Source of the DNA: Vibrio natriegens NBRC 15636 = ATCC 14048 = DSM 759
Lineage (GTDB): Bacteria > Pseudomonadota > Gammaproteobacteria > Enterobacterales > Vibrionaceae
Length of the DNA stretch: 64,000 nt
Reading direction: 5' to 3'
Assembly (NCBI RefSeq): GCF_035621455.1
Contig: NZ_CP141822.1
Coordinates: 124,001 to 188,000, forward strand
In this document: piece after piece, positions 48,072 to 57,636 of the stretch
Position numbering within the stretch: the stretch's first letter is position 1
How the letters are laid out: every line of letters begins with the position of its first letter
The notes under the pieces: generated by a model
Seen by the model: only the letters and a program-made list of their open reading frames with translations
What the model was told of the DNA's origin: nothing
Databases searched by the model: none
Program-made: the position numbers and the translations under genes

Positions 48072-49433
48072 TTAGCTTTCGGCTTTATGTAGTTTTTCCT
48101 GATAGCGAGCGATGAAACCTGCACTCTGTTCTTCAAGAGTTTGAACCAAACGACGACCTTTACTGTGTACGATGGTGTAAAGGAACAGTAGAGGAATTGC
48201 GACAACCAGACCTAGCATGGTGGTTACCAATGCTTCAGAAATACCGCCTGCCATTAGTTTCGGATCGCCTGTACCAAATAGCGTGATTGCCTGGAAGGTA
48301 CCGATCATACCCATTACTGTACCCAATAGACCTAGTAGCGGTGCAACTGAAGCAAACAGTTTGATTGAGCTAACAAAGCGTTCGATGCTTGGCGCATTGC
48401 GTAAGATGATTTCGTCCAGTTTCGCTTCAAGATCTTCAAGGTTGTCGCCTTTGTGCTCTTGGTAAGCTTGGATAACTTCACCCAGTGGGTTGCCAGGGAT
48501 AACCGTGTCAGATTTCGCCTGTTTACGCATCTTGCCACCGATAACCTGAAGGCGTAGGAAGCAGAACAGTGCAATGATGACACCGACAGCACCCATTGCC
48601 AGGATGACGTAACCAACGATACCACCTTGGTCAATACGTTCCTGAACGGTCGGGCTCTGTACCAATAGCGATAGGATTACGCCACGAGACGGGTCAAGGA
48701 ACAGCGGCTCATATGTGCCTTCTGCTGATTCGAAACCAGCCACTTGGCTTGTGATGTTTTTGCTTGGCTGACGTGATAGTTCTTCAAACTTGCCAGTTTG
48801 AGGTACGTAAATAACGTATTTGCCATCTGCAATTGCGTTGAACTCACCTACTAGTGTTACGTCGCGAACGGCTTCTTTACCTTCACCGTAAACAACGGTT
48901 GCTTGTGTTGTAGATGTATCACCAGATACGACAACTTGTTGAAGAATAGTGTGCCAGAATGCTTCTAGCTCTTGAGTTGACGGTAGCTCTTTACTTTCTG
49001 CCAGTTTCGTCAGCAGTGCATCACGCTCTGGGAACTGAACGGCATTTTGCGAAGCGGCAAACAGACCTTTAAATTCACCTGCGTATTGACGAACCACACC
49101 AAACATTTCACCCAAGGTACCGGAGCGAACACGCAGTGTTTCGGTTAGTTCAGTAAGTTGTTTGTCGTTTTCGTCGAACGTTGCTTTTAGCTGATCACCC
49201 AGAGCTTGTTGTGAGGCAAGCTCATCGCGCGCTTGTTGTAGCAACACGGCTTGCTGATCACGATCGCGCTTGAAGATTGCTTCGCGTTCTTTGTTTTCTT
49301 TCGATTCAACAATACTTTCTGATTTTACGTTTTTCAGTAGTTCAGACAGTGTTTGTGGGGTTTCTGCTTGAACGCCAGAAACCATAAATAAGCTAGCTAA
49401 TAGGCCAGCGGCTAGAGTTTTGAATCCTTTCAT
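48072..49433 (-). CDS. ttpC: TtpC-like long ExbB/TolQ-family protein
   Basis: 453 aa. Signal peptide (cut near VQAE, about residue 23), a periplasmic coiled-coil region (about 40-110), a beta-rich part, then a C-terminal MotA/TolQ/ExbB domain (about 270-440) with LFASVAPLLGLLGTVMGMIGTF. In V. anguillarum and V. cholerae TtpC is required for TonB2-dependent uptake; this is the same architecture. The gene overlaps nothing but starts 3 bp after the DUF3450 stop. Confidence 0.9.
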   Translation of the reverse strand: MKGFKTLAAGLLASLFMVSGVQAETPQTLSELLKNVKSESIVESKENKEREAIFKRDRDQQAVLLQQARDELASQQALGDQLKATFDENDKQLTELTETLRVRSGTLGEMFGVVRQYAGEFKGLFAASQNAVQFPERDALLTKLAESKELPSTQELEAFWHTILQQVVVSGDTSTTQATVVYGEGKEAVRDVTLVGEFNAIADGKYVIYVPQTGKFEELSRQPSKNITSQVAGFESAEGTYEPLFLDPSRGVILSLLVQSPTVQERIDQGGIVGYVILAMGAVGVIIALFCFLRLQVIGGKMRKQAKSDTVIPGNPLGEVIQAYQEHKGDNLEDLEAKLDEIILRNAPSIERFVSSIKLFASVAPLLGLLGTVMGMIGTFQAITLFGTGDPKLMAGGISEALVTTMLGLVVAIPLLFLYTIVHSKGRRLVQTLEEQSAGFIARYQEKLHKAES

Positions 49434-49436
49434 CTC

Positions 49437-50201
49437 TTATTCCTCCCCAGCAAATACAGGCAGTTTGATCAGCGATGGTGGCGCTTGCTTCTTAGCGATG
49501 CGCAGACCTTGCTGTACAGCAATACGGTAGCTTTCAGGTAATGTTTCCCATTGACGAGTTTGTTGGTTCCACATACCCGTTTCACCGCCGTCTGGAGATT
49601 GGAATAGAAGTGCCGTACGACCAATACGCAAGAAGTCGTAAGTCACAACTTCGCCGCCACGGTCAAGGCTAGCTTTGTAAGATTCGATAGAGCGCGAGAA
49701 GCCTTCTTCGATTTGGTAAGCTTCCATTACTTTACGGAATTTCTCTGAAGTCGTTACGTCTGCACGGTCCATCAGGCGACGTAATTCTTGAACGCGTTTA
49801 TTACGTTCTTCTTTTTGGAACGGCAAATCGAGCGTCACGAATTCGTCTAGTGCATCGATCATTTTTAGTGTTAGAGGGACAACTTCGGTTGCCGTTTGAT
49901 CGATTTGAGCAATCTGATTGTTTAATGAATCCAACTCACCTTGTTGAGATTGAACCATACGGTTAATTTGCTCATTGTAGACTTTCATGCTGTCGATTTG
50001 ACGAAGTAAGCCTTTGTATTCAGCCAACATGCCTTCAGTGCTTTCAGCATAGTTGTCGATTTTTTCTTGTGAAGCCTGTGAAGACTTAGTGGTTTGTGCT
50101 TGATTAGAGACTACGGTTCCTGAGTCAGCAGCCATTGCTGCACCACTTACCGACAGGATCGCGGCAGTCAACGCACTTACGCCAAATTCCTTTAACGTCA
50201 T
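49437..50201 (-). CDS. DUF3450 protein of the TonB cluster
   Basis: 254 aa. Signal peptide ends at GAAMA (about residue 23), so periplasmic. Long coiled coil (about 45-130, LAEYKGLLRQIDSMKVYNEQINR) followed by a C-terminal domain with YDFLRIGRTALLFQSPDG. Members of DUF3450 regularly precede TtpC-ExbB-ExbD-TonB in Vibrio and Shewanella. Role unknown, presumably periplasmic scaffolding. The ATG at 50201 with AAGGATG upstream is preferred over a longer form. Confidence 0.87.
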   Translation of the reverse strand: MTLKEFGVSALTAAILSVSGAAMAADSGTVVSNQAQTTKSSQASQEKIDNYAESTEGMLAEYKGLLRQIDSMKVYNEQINRMVQSQQGELDSLNNQIAQIDQTATEVVPLTLKMIDALDEFVTLDLPFQKEERNKRVQELRRLMDRADVTTSEKFRKVMEAYQIEEGFSRSIESYKASLDRGGEVVTYDFLRIGRTALLFQSPDGGETGMWNQQTRQWETLPESYRIAVQQGLRIAKKQAPPSLIKLPVFAGEE

Positions 50202-50239
50202 AGTAGCATCCTTGTTAGTGTATAAAGTCAGTCGAATAG

Positions 50240-50262
50240 GGCGCAGGAAATCCTCCTGCGCC
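50240..50262 (-). other. Intercistronic stem-loop without T-run
   Basis: GGCGCAGGA-aatcc-TCCTGCGCC, a perfect 9-bp GC-rich stem between the receptor stop and the DUF3450 gene. No T tract on either strand. May act as an mRNA-stabilising or processing element that lets the receptor be made in excess of the energiser. Confidence 0.65.
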
Positions 50263-50273
50263 AAAGGTCTTAA

Positions 50274-52874
50274 TTAAAAGTTTTGAGAGTATTTCAAGAA
50301 GTAAACACGGCCTTGAATGCTGTATAGGTCTGACTCATAAGTCACGCCATCAGCTTCAAATGCTGGATCTTCGTCAGTCAGGTTACGTACACCCGCTGTG
50401 AATTTTGCATCCCATGGAGCCAGATAGTTGTACGCCACGTTCCACGTTGTTTGTGAAGAGATGTGGCCAGTTTTCTTGTAGTTGTCATCAACATCTTGTG
50501 CCTGGTCTGCGATGTGATCTGCAGATAGGTAGATGTCGTGATCTTCAAGGAAGCTTACACCAACACCAGAGTTGAAGCGGTACTCAGGCAAGCCGTTGCG
50601 GCCTACTTGGTTGTTTGTTGGACCGCCAACGTATTCAGGTGTGCTGTAGTCAAGTACGTAGCTACCCATAAAGTCGTAACGAACAGTCGCGTAATCGAAG
50701 TCGTAACGGTAACCCAGTTTCAGGTCGATACCAGAAGTGTCTAGTGTACCTAGGTTCTGAAGACCCGCTGTTGCTTCAATGATACGGCCATTTGCATCAC
50801 GGATGATGTTCGGGTTAGAAACGCCAGAGCTACGCTCTTCGTCGATCATGCTTTGCAGAGTATTCAGTGTGATCATGTCATCAATGCTGATGTTGTAGTA
50901 ATCCACTGTTACGTCTAGATCTTCGATTGGTGAGTAGCTCACACCGAAGTTAAATGATACTGACGTTTCTGCTTCCAGATCTTCGTTTGAAGTACGAGTA
51001 ACATCGTATTGAGTCTCTGGACAGTCTTCGATTGCAATACCATTCGCTGTACAGTAACTGTAGTCTTTTGCGAAGTCTGACGAGAAGCTGTCAGCGGCGT
51101 AAAGGTCAGATAGTGTTGGAGCGCGGAAGCCCATACCAGCGCCAGCGCGGAACATCAGGTTATCGAGTGGCTGGTAACGGAAAGAGACTTTTGGTGAGAT
51201 CTCATCACCGAAGTCACTGTAGTGGTCGTAACGAGCCGCCAGGTTCATTTCCAGCTCATCAGTGAATGCGATCAAAGATTCCGCGTAAAACGCGTAAGTT
51301 TCACGGTCACCGCCGGCAGAGTTGCCCGAACTACCGATGATGTTACCCGCTTCACTTTGCGGATCGTAGATGTCAGAGTAGTCGTAAGTCGTGAACTCGG
51401 CACCAAGGTACAGTGGAATCGTTACGTCACCCACTTGCGCAAGGTCAAACTGAAGGCCGCCAGAGAACTGGTGCATTTCCATCTCGGTTTCACGGCCAGT
51501 ACCTGCAGAAAGCTGGTCTGTCGCGTCTGTACTGAACTCACCGTCTACAAATTGGCCTGATTCTACAAGTTGCGATGCTGCTGAACCGAAGACATAACCA
51601 GTACCTGTTTCGCTACCGTTGGAGTAGTTCATATGGTAGCCAGCTTCCCAAATCACATCACCGAATGTGTCAGTGTAAAGGGTTCCATCTAAGCCTGCTT
51701 TGAAATCAGCCTGGAAGTCTTTAACGGTATTATCACGAGTTCCCACGTTGTTAAAACGATAGTAGACCGAAGCAGGGCCTGCAGTTGGATCAAGACCATT
51801 TTCTGCGAAGAATGCTGCACCACCATCAGTGTCCGGGTTTACTGTAAAGCTACCCGCAGCTGGTGCGAAACGACCAAAACTTTCGTTACGGTTAAGCATT
51901 AACTGTGAATTAAACGTTGTGTCGTCAGTCAGGAAAATATTACCGTTAACAAACACCGTGTTACGTTCTAGAGAGGCAGTTTGAGCCGCTTCACCAGTGT
52001 AGTCGTAACCACAAATGTCACCCAGCCCCGGGTAGTTTGTTAGACCAACAAAGCCTTTTGATGTACATGATGCGTCAGTGTTGTAACCGTTTAGCGCTTT
52101 TAATTCGCCGTCGTGGTACACGTTACGGCCGAAGATGCTCACGCCAGACATATCGAAGTAGTTCGCTGAGCCAGTATTCGTTGAGCTTAGGTAATCGCGA
52201 TCGCGTTGGTAGATTTCATCTTTGCTGTCATGTTCAAACGAGAACATGATGTTACCTTTCTCGCCGCTGGTACCCATCACAAGCGCAACGTTTCCTTCAT
52301 CGCCGCCTTCCTGGCTAGGGATGCCTGAACCAACCGTTACGTTAATGCCATCAAACTCTTCTTTCAGGATGATGTTAACTACACCAGCAACCGCATCAGA
52401 ACCGTATACCGCTGAGCCACCGTCGGCCATTACTTCAACACGCTCAACAATCGCAGATGGAATCGCGTTGATGTTCGCAGCGCCGCCACCCATGGTTGCA
52501 GAACCAGGAAGACGTTTACCGTTAACAAGAACCAAAGTACGTGAAGCGCCTAAACCACGCAGAGACATGGTTGCCTGGCTTTGCCATGAGTTACCAGAGC
52601 TTTCACTGAATGATCCGAAAGAGTTGAATGAAGATTTACGTAGAACGTCTGCAATCGATACGTCACCAGCACGTTCGATCTCCGCACGACCGATCACTGC
52701 TATCGGAGTGCTTCCTTCCATTGATGCGCGCGTAAGGCGCGAACCAGTAACTTTCATTTTTTGAAGTTTTTCAACTTGCTGCTCTTCTGCCTGAGCTGCT
52801 ACAGGTGCGAAAGCCGTCGCCGTACCCAAAGCAAGGCTGATCGCAACAGATAAAGCTGTTGTGTTTTTATACAT
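50274..52874 (-). CDS. TonB-dependent outer-membrane receptor
   Basis: 866 aa. Signal peptide ends at VAAQA (about residue 29). TonB-box-like MKVTGSRL near 44, plug domain (about 60-180, DVLRKSSFNSFGS, ASRTLVLVNGKRLPG, VMADGGSAVYGSDAVAGVVNIILK) and a 22-strand beta barrel ending in ...FLKYSQNF with terminal Phe. It belongs to the large-plug class common in Shewanella and Alteromonas for peptide or oligomer uptake. No siderophore-receptor signature is evident. First gene of the seven-gene TonB operon and divergent from the peptide ABC importer. Ligand unknown; a peptide is inferred from context. Confidence 0.9.
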   Translation of the reverse strand: MYKNTTALSVAISLALGTATAFAPVAAQAEEQQVEKLQKMKVTGSRLTRASMEGSTPIAVIGRAEIERAGDVSIADVLRKSSFNSFGSFSESSGNSWQSQATMSLRGLGASRTLVLVNGKRLPGSATMGGGAANINAIPSAIVERVEVMADGGSAVYGSDAVAGVVNIILKEEFDGINVTVGSGIPSQEGGDEGNVALVMGTSGEKGNIMFSFEHDSKDEIYQRDRDYLSSTNTGSANYFDMSGVSIFGRNVYHDGELKALNGYNTDASCTSKGFVGLTNYPGLGDICGYDYTGEAAQTASLERNTVFVNGNIFLTDDTTFNSQLMLNRNESFGRFAPAAGSFTVNPDTDGGAAFFAENGLDPTAGPASVYYRFNNVGTRDNTVKDFQADFKAGLDGTLYTDTFGDVIWEAGYHMNYSNGSETGTGYVFGSAASQLVESGQFVDGEFSTDATDQLSAGTGRETEMEMHQFSGGLQFDLAQVGDVTIPLYLGAEFTTYDYSDIYDPQSEAGNIIGSSGNSAGGDRETYAFYAESLIAFTDELEMNLAARYDHYSDFGDEISPKVSFRYQPLDNLMFRAGAGMGFRAPTLSDLYAADSFSSDFAKDYSYCTANGIAIEDCPETQYDVTRTSNEDLEAETSVSFNFGVSYSPIEDLDVTVDYYNISIDDMITLNTLQSMIDEERSSGVSNPNIIRDANGRIIEATAGLQNLGTLDTSGIDLKLGYRYDFDYATVRYDFMGSYVLDYSTPEYVGGPTNNQVGRNGLPEYRFNSGVGVSFLEDHDIYLSADHIADQAQDVDDNYKKTGHISSQTTWNVAYNYLAPWDAKFTAGVRNLTDEDPAFEADGVTYESDLYSIQGRVYFLKYSQNF

Positions 52875-52909
52875 CCTTGTTGCTCCAATTTATTATTATT
52901 TCCTGTGTC

Positions 52910-52925
52910 TGGTCGTAAACGACCA
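52910..52925. promoter_or_regulatory. Inverted repeat TGGTCGT-AA-ACGACCA
   Basis: Perfect 7-bp arms, 2-bp spacer, 36 bp upstream of the receptor ATG. Could be an operator or a 5'-UTR hairpin on the receptor transcript. Confidence 0.55.
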
Positions 52926-52931
52926 AATGTG

Positions 52932-52952
52932 ACGTTAATGTTTCGTTAACGT
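52932..52952. promoter_or_regulatory. Inverted repeat ACGTTAA-N7-TTAACGT
   Basis: Perfect 7-bp arms, 21 bp overall, 58 bp upstream of the receptor ATG and 6 bp from the previous palindrome. A candidate repressor or activator operator. Owner unknown. Confidence 0.55.
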
Positions 52953-53262
52953 GCGGCCAATGTATAACCGAGGTCAAAAAAGGAAGTCAAACCAGTAGTA
53001 AACTAGGATGGTCAAATGTAAAAAAGATGTAAAAATCTGAAGAGATTGTGAATTGCAGAATAATTAACCAAGTAATAATAAAAAAATGACATTAAACCTC
53101 GATAAAACACCGTGTTTTGTCTTTCTTGTAAACTTTAATGGGTTATGTTGTGTATGGTTTTTAAGCGGGTAATTGAATCTGAAAAAAAGTATTTTTCCAG
53201 TGAATAATTCTGACATGGGTTTTATATGTAAAGCTAATCAAGTTAGCTCTAGCACGTAGGGT

Positions 53263-53281
53263 GGTATCAAAATATGATACC
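53263..53281. promoter_or_regulatory. Inverted repeat GGTATCA-AAATA-TGATACC
   Basis: Perfect 7-bp arms around 5 bp, in the middle of the divergent region. A plausible dimer-binding operator (LysR- or GntR-like geometry). Confidence 0.55.
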
Positions 53282-53300
53282 CGTTGCTACCAAAGGGCTC

Positions 53301-53316
53301 ACTCGTGATTTCGAGT
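53301..53316. promoter_or_regulatory. Inverted repeat ACTCG-tgattt-CGAGT
   Basis: 5-bp perfect arms, 20 bp downstream of the previous palindrome. Shorter and weaker, but close enough to be part of the same control cluster. Confidence 0.4.
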
Positions 53317-53692
53317 CAATATGCTTGGTTGGGAATTGTCTTATTATTCTTAATTTCTGCATTTTTATGTAGGGTTTTGGCTCTAATTTAGTCAGATTGA
53401 TATTCTGTATGAATTATTTTTGTGGTTTTTTATCATTTTTTACCAAAATATTGCGTTTTTTTTGATAGTGGACGAAGTGCGTCATGTTTTGTTTTTAAAC
53501 ACTTGAAGCCAATGTGGATTCAAGCTAAATATGACGCTGACATTATTGCAGTGATAAAAAACAAGTTATTGACCCACATGGAACGTGCTTCAGTGATTTG
53601 AATTTCTGCAAGATAGATATGCACCATTTGGGGCCGGTATTTTTTCTGTTACGCCGGTCTAAATTGGACAGTAGACAAGGAGCAAGTTGTAT

Positions 53693-54718
53693 ATGCTGTC
53701 GTACTTTTTACGCCGTTTAGCGTTAGTGATTCCGACGTTTCTCGGAATTACCATTCTTATTTTCGCCATTACTCGTTTTGTACCGGGTGGACCTGTTGAG
53801 CGTATGTTGTCTCAAATGCAATCACAGGGAGATGGCGCCGCCTCTATGACGTCTGCGGGTGGTAACACCGCGCTTTCTGACGATCAAATCGCAGAGTTAA
53901 ATGCTTTCTATGGTTTGGACAAGCCAGTGATGGAAGCGTATGTCGAGTGGTTAAGCCGTTTGGTTACTTTAGATCTTGGCGAATCAACCCGTTACTACGA
54001 GCCAGTATCAGAGATGATTGCAGAACGCCTGCCTGTTTCTCTGTTTTACGGAGGGATGACGTTCTTTATCAGTTACTTCATCTCCATTCCTCTCGGTTAT
54101 TACAAGGCGCTCAAGCATGGCTCCGTGTTTGATTCCTCTTCCTCGATATTGATATTTGTTGGCTATGCCTTACCTGGGTATGTGGTGGGCGTGCTTCTCA
54201 TTACCTTGTTCAGTTATCACCTCGAGTGGTTCCCTATGGGAGGCTTTGTTGGCGATGACTTCGATGACTATGAAACCTTCTTTGAGCGAGCCAAGGACAT
54301 CATGTGGCATGCCGTGTTGCCATTGATTTGTTATCTGATTGGTGACTTTGCCACGCTGACAATGACGATGAAAAACAACCTGATGGAAAACCTGTCATCA
54401 GATTACATTCGTACTGCAATCGCAAAAGGTTTGCCGTTCAAGAAAGCTGTTCGCCGACATGCTTTGCGTAACAGTTTAATTCCGATTGCGAGCCATTTCG
54501 GTAACTCTTTACTTTTCTTTATGACGGGCGCATTCCTGATCGAGGTTATCTTTAACATTGATGGTATTGGCCTGCTGGGCTACGAGTCCATTATGGAGCG
54601 TGATTATCCTGTAGTAATGGGCATTGTTGCCATCAACGCGATCTTGTTGTTGATCGGTAACATCATTTCAGATGTCTGTGTTGCTTTAGTCGACCCTCGT
54701 GTGAAGTTTGGAGCGTAA
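53693..54718 (+). CDS. Peptide ABC transporter permease (YejB-like)
   Basis: 341 aa with about six membrane segments. The C-terminal EAA-type loop (AIAKGLPFKKAVRRHALRNSLIPI) contacts the ATPase. N-terminal MLSYFLRRLALVIPTFLGITILIF and the FVPGGP element match the DppB/YejB group. ATG at 53693 is preferred, with AAGGAG ten bases upstream; the TTG at 53687 is too close. First of five genes on this strand. Confidence 0.92.
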   Translation: MLSYFLRRLALVIPTFLGITILIFAITRFVPGGPVERMLSQMQSQGDGAASMTSAGGNTALSDDQIAELNAFYGLDKPVMEAYVEWLSRLVTLDLGESTRYYEPVSEMIAERLPVSLFYGGMTFFISYFISIPLGYYKALKHGSVFDSSSSILIFVGYALPGYVVGVLLITLFSYHLEWFPMGGFVGDDFDDYETFFERAKDIMWHAVLPLICYLIGDFATLTMTMKNNLMENLSSDYIRTAIAKGLPFKKAVRRHALRNSLIPIASHFGNSLLFFMTGAFLIEVIFNIDGIGLLGYESIMERDYPVVMGIVAINAILLLIGNIISDVCVALVDPRVKFGA

Positions 54719-54719
54719 G

Positions 54720-55763
54720 ATGTTTACAGTCAGTCCATTAACTCAAAAGAAAATTCGCCACTTTAAAGAGATCAAACGTGGTTACTGGTCGTTCGTGGTG
54801 TTATCAATCATGTTGATCCTCTCTCTGTTTGCAGAGCTGTTGATCAACAGTAAAGCTCTCGTCGTGAAGTATGACGGCAGCTTCTATTTTCCTGTGGTCA
54901 GTGATGTGCGCTTAGGCAGTGATTTCGGCCAAAATTCCGCAAGTGAAGCAGATTACCGTGTGCTACAGAGGGTGTTCGAAGAGGAAGGTGGAGATAATTT
55001 TGTCATTTTGCCGATCGTTCCTTGGAACCCGTATGAGCAGGATTTCAGTGGTGATTTTCCACCAACAGCACCGAGCGCTGAGAATAAGCACTATTTAGGT
55101 ACTGACGTTATCGGTCGAGATATTTTAGCTCGTCTGGTTTATGGCTTTAGAACCGCGATGGGATTTGCTTTGCTAACCATGATCGTCTCGTACGCGATTG
55201 GTACAGCAGTAGGTTGTGCGATGGGTTTCTGGGGAGGCAAATTCGATTTGTTCGTTCAGCGATTGATCGAAATTTGGTCGATGGTGCCATTCCTGTACGT
55301 GATTATGATTCTGGTTTCAATCGTTCAGCCCACCTTTGCGCTCTTCGTCGCCATCAACGTGCTCTTCTCCTGGATGGGGATGACGTGGTACATGCGGACC
55401 ATGACCTATAAAGAGTCGGCTCGTGAATACGTAATGGCAGCGCGTGCTTTGGGTGCATCAACGGGACGTATTCTATTTAATCATATACTTCCTAATACGA
55501 TGGTTATGATTGTAACACTGGCTCCATTTACTATTGCGGCTAACATTACTGCACTAACAGCGTTAGATTACTTAGGCCTTGGCCTAATGCCACCAACACC
55601 GAGCTGGGGTGAGCTACTGCAACAAGGTAAGTCGAATTTAGACTCGCCATGGATTGTGTCTTCAGTAGTGACTTCGATTGTATTGGTATTGGTGATGGTG
55701 ACCTTCATTGGTGAAGCGATCCGAGCGGCTTTCGACCCGAAAAAATTCACACGCTATGTTTAA
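54720..55763 (+). CDS. Peptide ABC transporter permease (YejE-like)
   Basis: 347 aa. TM1 is followed by the long periplasmic insert typical of YejE (YDGSFYFPVVSDVRLGSDFG... NKHYLGTDVIGRD ILARLVYGFR), then five more membrane segments and the EAA loop (YVMAARALGASTGRILFNHILPN). Start ATG at 54720, 1 bp after the previous stop, with GGAG upstream. The insert separates it from ordinary DppC/OppC. Confidence 0.93.
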   Translation: MFTVSPLTQKKIRHFKEIKRGYWSFVVLSIMLILSLFAELLINSKALVVKYDGSFYFPVVSDVRLGSDFGQNSASEADYRVLQRVFEEEGGDNFVILPIVPWNPYEQDFSGDFPPTAPSAENKHYLGTDVIGRDILARLVYGFRTAMGFALLTMIVSYAIGTAVGCAMGFWGGKFDLFVQRLIEIWSMVPFLYVIMILVSIVQPTFALFVAINVLFSWMGMTWYMRTMTYKESAREYVMAARALGASTGRILFNHILPNTMVMIVTLAPFTIAANITALTALDYLGLGLMPPTPSWGELLQQGKSNLDSPWIVSSVVTSIVLVLVMVTFIGEAIRAAFDPKKFTRYV

Positions 55764-55800
55764 TTAAGCGTGTGAACAAAACATAAAAAAGGGAAGTTTT

Positions 55801-57627
55801 ATGAATAGATTACTTTTAGCGTCTACGTTGACCGCCCTGAGTTTCGGTGTGATGTCCGCGACGCTCCCGACTGACTTAGAATGGAAAACAAGTTGGGATG
55901 AGCCGCAATATGGTTCTCCAGAAGCTAAGCGTGGCGGTACTTATCGTACTTATATGTCGAGTTTTCCACAGACATTACGTAGCGTAGGGCCAGACGCGAA
56001 CGCAGGACTGCGTGCTTTCTTGTTAGATGACACTCCGGGGTTGGTGGTGCGCCATCCGGATACTTTGGAATTCATTCCTGAGTTGGCAAATGAATGGGCG
56101 TTGGCTGGTGATAATAAGACGGTTTACTTCCGACTAAACCCGGAAGCGAAATGGTCGGATGGCAAGCCAGTGACTGCAGACGATTTTGTCTTCATGCTCA
56201 AGTTCTACCGCTCCGCAGATATTCTTGAGCCTTGGTATAACGATTACTACAACAAAACGGTCGCAGATGTCATTAAATTCGATGATCACACGTTTTCAGT
56301 TGTTGCGGCTAAAGAGTTCAACCAAGAAGAACTGATGTTGAGAATGGGCGCGTTACGCCCACGCCCAGCGCACTTCTATGCTAACCCTGCCAAAGATGAA
56401 AACGGCGATGGCATCCATGATGATTTTGTTCGTTACTACAACTTTAAAAGTGAACCAACCACTAGCGCTTATTACTTGGACGATATCAAGAAAGGCAAAA
56501 GCGTAACGTTTAAACACGTTGGTAAAGACTGGTGGGGCTATAGCAATAAGTACTACCAAAACCGCTACAACGTCGACAAGATTCGTATCACTGTCATTCG
56601 TGATAATGACATTGCGATGAAGCACTTTGAGAAAGGCAATCTCGACGCCTTTGGCTTAATACTACCAAGTTTGTGGCATGATAAATCGAACACGGAACCG
56701 TATCAAAAGGGCTACATCGAGAAGTTCTGGGGCTACAACCAATATCCTGTAGGGGCTGGTGGCCTTTGGATCAACACGGCGCAACCGTTATTGAATGATC
56801 TTAATGTGCGCAAAGGTGTCACCTACGCGACGGATTTCGATGGCATGATCGAAAATGTCTTGCGCGGTGACTACTCTCGTAAGCCTAATCCAACCGGTTT
56901 TGGCCATGGCAAATACTCGCTGCCGGATGTAAAAGCACCCGCCTTTGATGTCGATAAAGCCATTGCAGCATTTGAAGCCGCAGGCTTTGACCAAATTGGG
57001 GCTGACGGTATTCGCGTTAACTCTGAAGGTCAGCGACTGAGTTTCGAGTTGACCTACGGAACGCCTGTTCACACCCCGCGTATTGCTTATCTAAAAGAGC
57101 AGGCTAAGTTGGCTGGTTTGGACATTGAACTGAAGCTGGTGGATGGTTCTTCGATGTTCAAATATGTGCGTGAGAAAAAGCACGATCTCGCTTTCCTGAC
57201 CATGAGTACTTCTGAGATTCCAACCTATTGGGAATACTTCCATTCGGTCAATGCCAATAAGCCGCAAACGAACAACTTCACCAATTACAGCACACCAGAG
57301 CTGGATGAAAAAATCATGGAGTATCGTTTCGGTTTAGATATGGATAAGAAAATCAAACTCGGACACGAAATACAGCGCAACATTATCGACGCGCACGTGA
57401 TCATCTCGGGCTACATGGTGCCTTACGTTCGCTACGGCCACTGGCGCTGGCTGAAGCTACCAGAAAAACCGATGAACCGTATGACAGAAGCACTTTACAG
57501 TGATGGTGTTATTGGTGACGGCACATACTGGATCGACAGTGATGTGAAAAAAGAAACTCAAAAAGCGATGAAATCGGGTAAGACATTCGAGCCTGTAGTT
57601 GAAATCGACGACACCTATAAGCTGTAA
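55801..57627 (+). CDS. Peptide-binding periplasmic protein (YejA-like)
   Basis: 608 aa. Signal peptide cut near MSA^T (about residue 20). SBP family 5 fold: RGGTYRTYMSSFPQTL, then ELANEWALAGDNKTVYFRLNPEAKWSDGKPVTADDF (the conserved WSDG... module). Longer than OppA/DppA (about 540 aa) and in the YejA range (about 600). Captures the peptide after outer-membrane passage. The gene lies in the middle of the operon after the two permeases, an order unlike the SBP-first E. coli yejABEF. Confidence 0.92.
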   Translation: MNRLLLASTLTALSFGVMSATLPTDLEWKTSWDEPQYGSPEAKRGGTYRTYMSSFPQTLRSVGPDANAGLRAFLLDDTPGLVVRHPDTLEFIPELANEWALAGDNKTVYFRLNPEAKWSDGKPVTADDFVFMLKFYRSADILEPWYNDYYNKTVADVIKFDDHTFSVVAAKEFNQEELMLRMGALRPRPAHFYANPAKDENGDGIHDDFVRYYNFKSEPTTSAYYLDDIKKGKSVTFKHVGKDWWGYSNKYYQNRYNVDKIRITVIRDNDIAMKHFEKGNLDAFGLILPSLWHDKSNTEPYQKGYIEKFWGYNQYPVGAGGLWINTAQPLLNDLNVRKGVTYATDFDGMIENVLRGDYSRKPNPTGFGHGKYSLPDVKAPAFDVDKAIAAFEAAGFDQIGADGIRVNSEGQRLSFELTYGTPVHTPRIAYLKEQAKLAGLDIELKLVDGSSMFKYVREKKHDLAFLTMSTSEIPTYWEYFHSVNANKPQTNNFTNYSTPELDEKIMEYRFGLDMDKKIKLGHEIQRNIIDAHVIISGYMVPYVRYGHWRWLKLPEKPMNRMTEALYSDGVIGDGTYWIDSDVKKETQKAMKSGKTFEPVVEIDDTYKL

Positions 57628-57636
57628 GGAGGTGTT

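Larger units (their letters stand above)
52875..53692. other. Divergent control region between receptor and ABC importer
   Basis: 818 bp of AT-rich, non-coding DNA. It contains at least four perfect inverted repeats (listed separately) and no open frame that looks coding. No standard Fur box is seen, which weakens an iron-uptake reading. Promoter elements could not be assigned with confidence. Confidence 0.7.

Noticed and set aside
52875-53692. Fur box or small RNA gene in the receptor/importer gap
   Set aside because: No GATAATGATAATC-like repeat, and no promoter-plus-terminator pair of small-RNA type.
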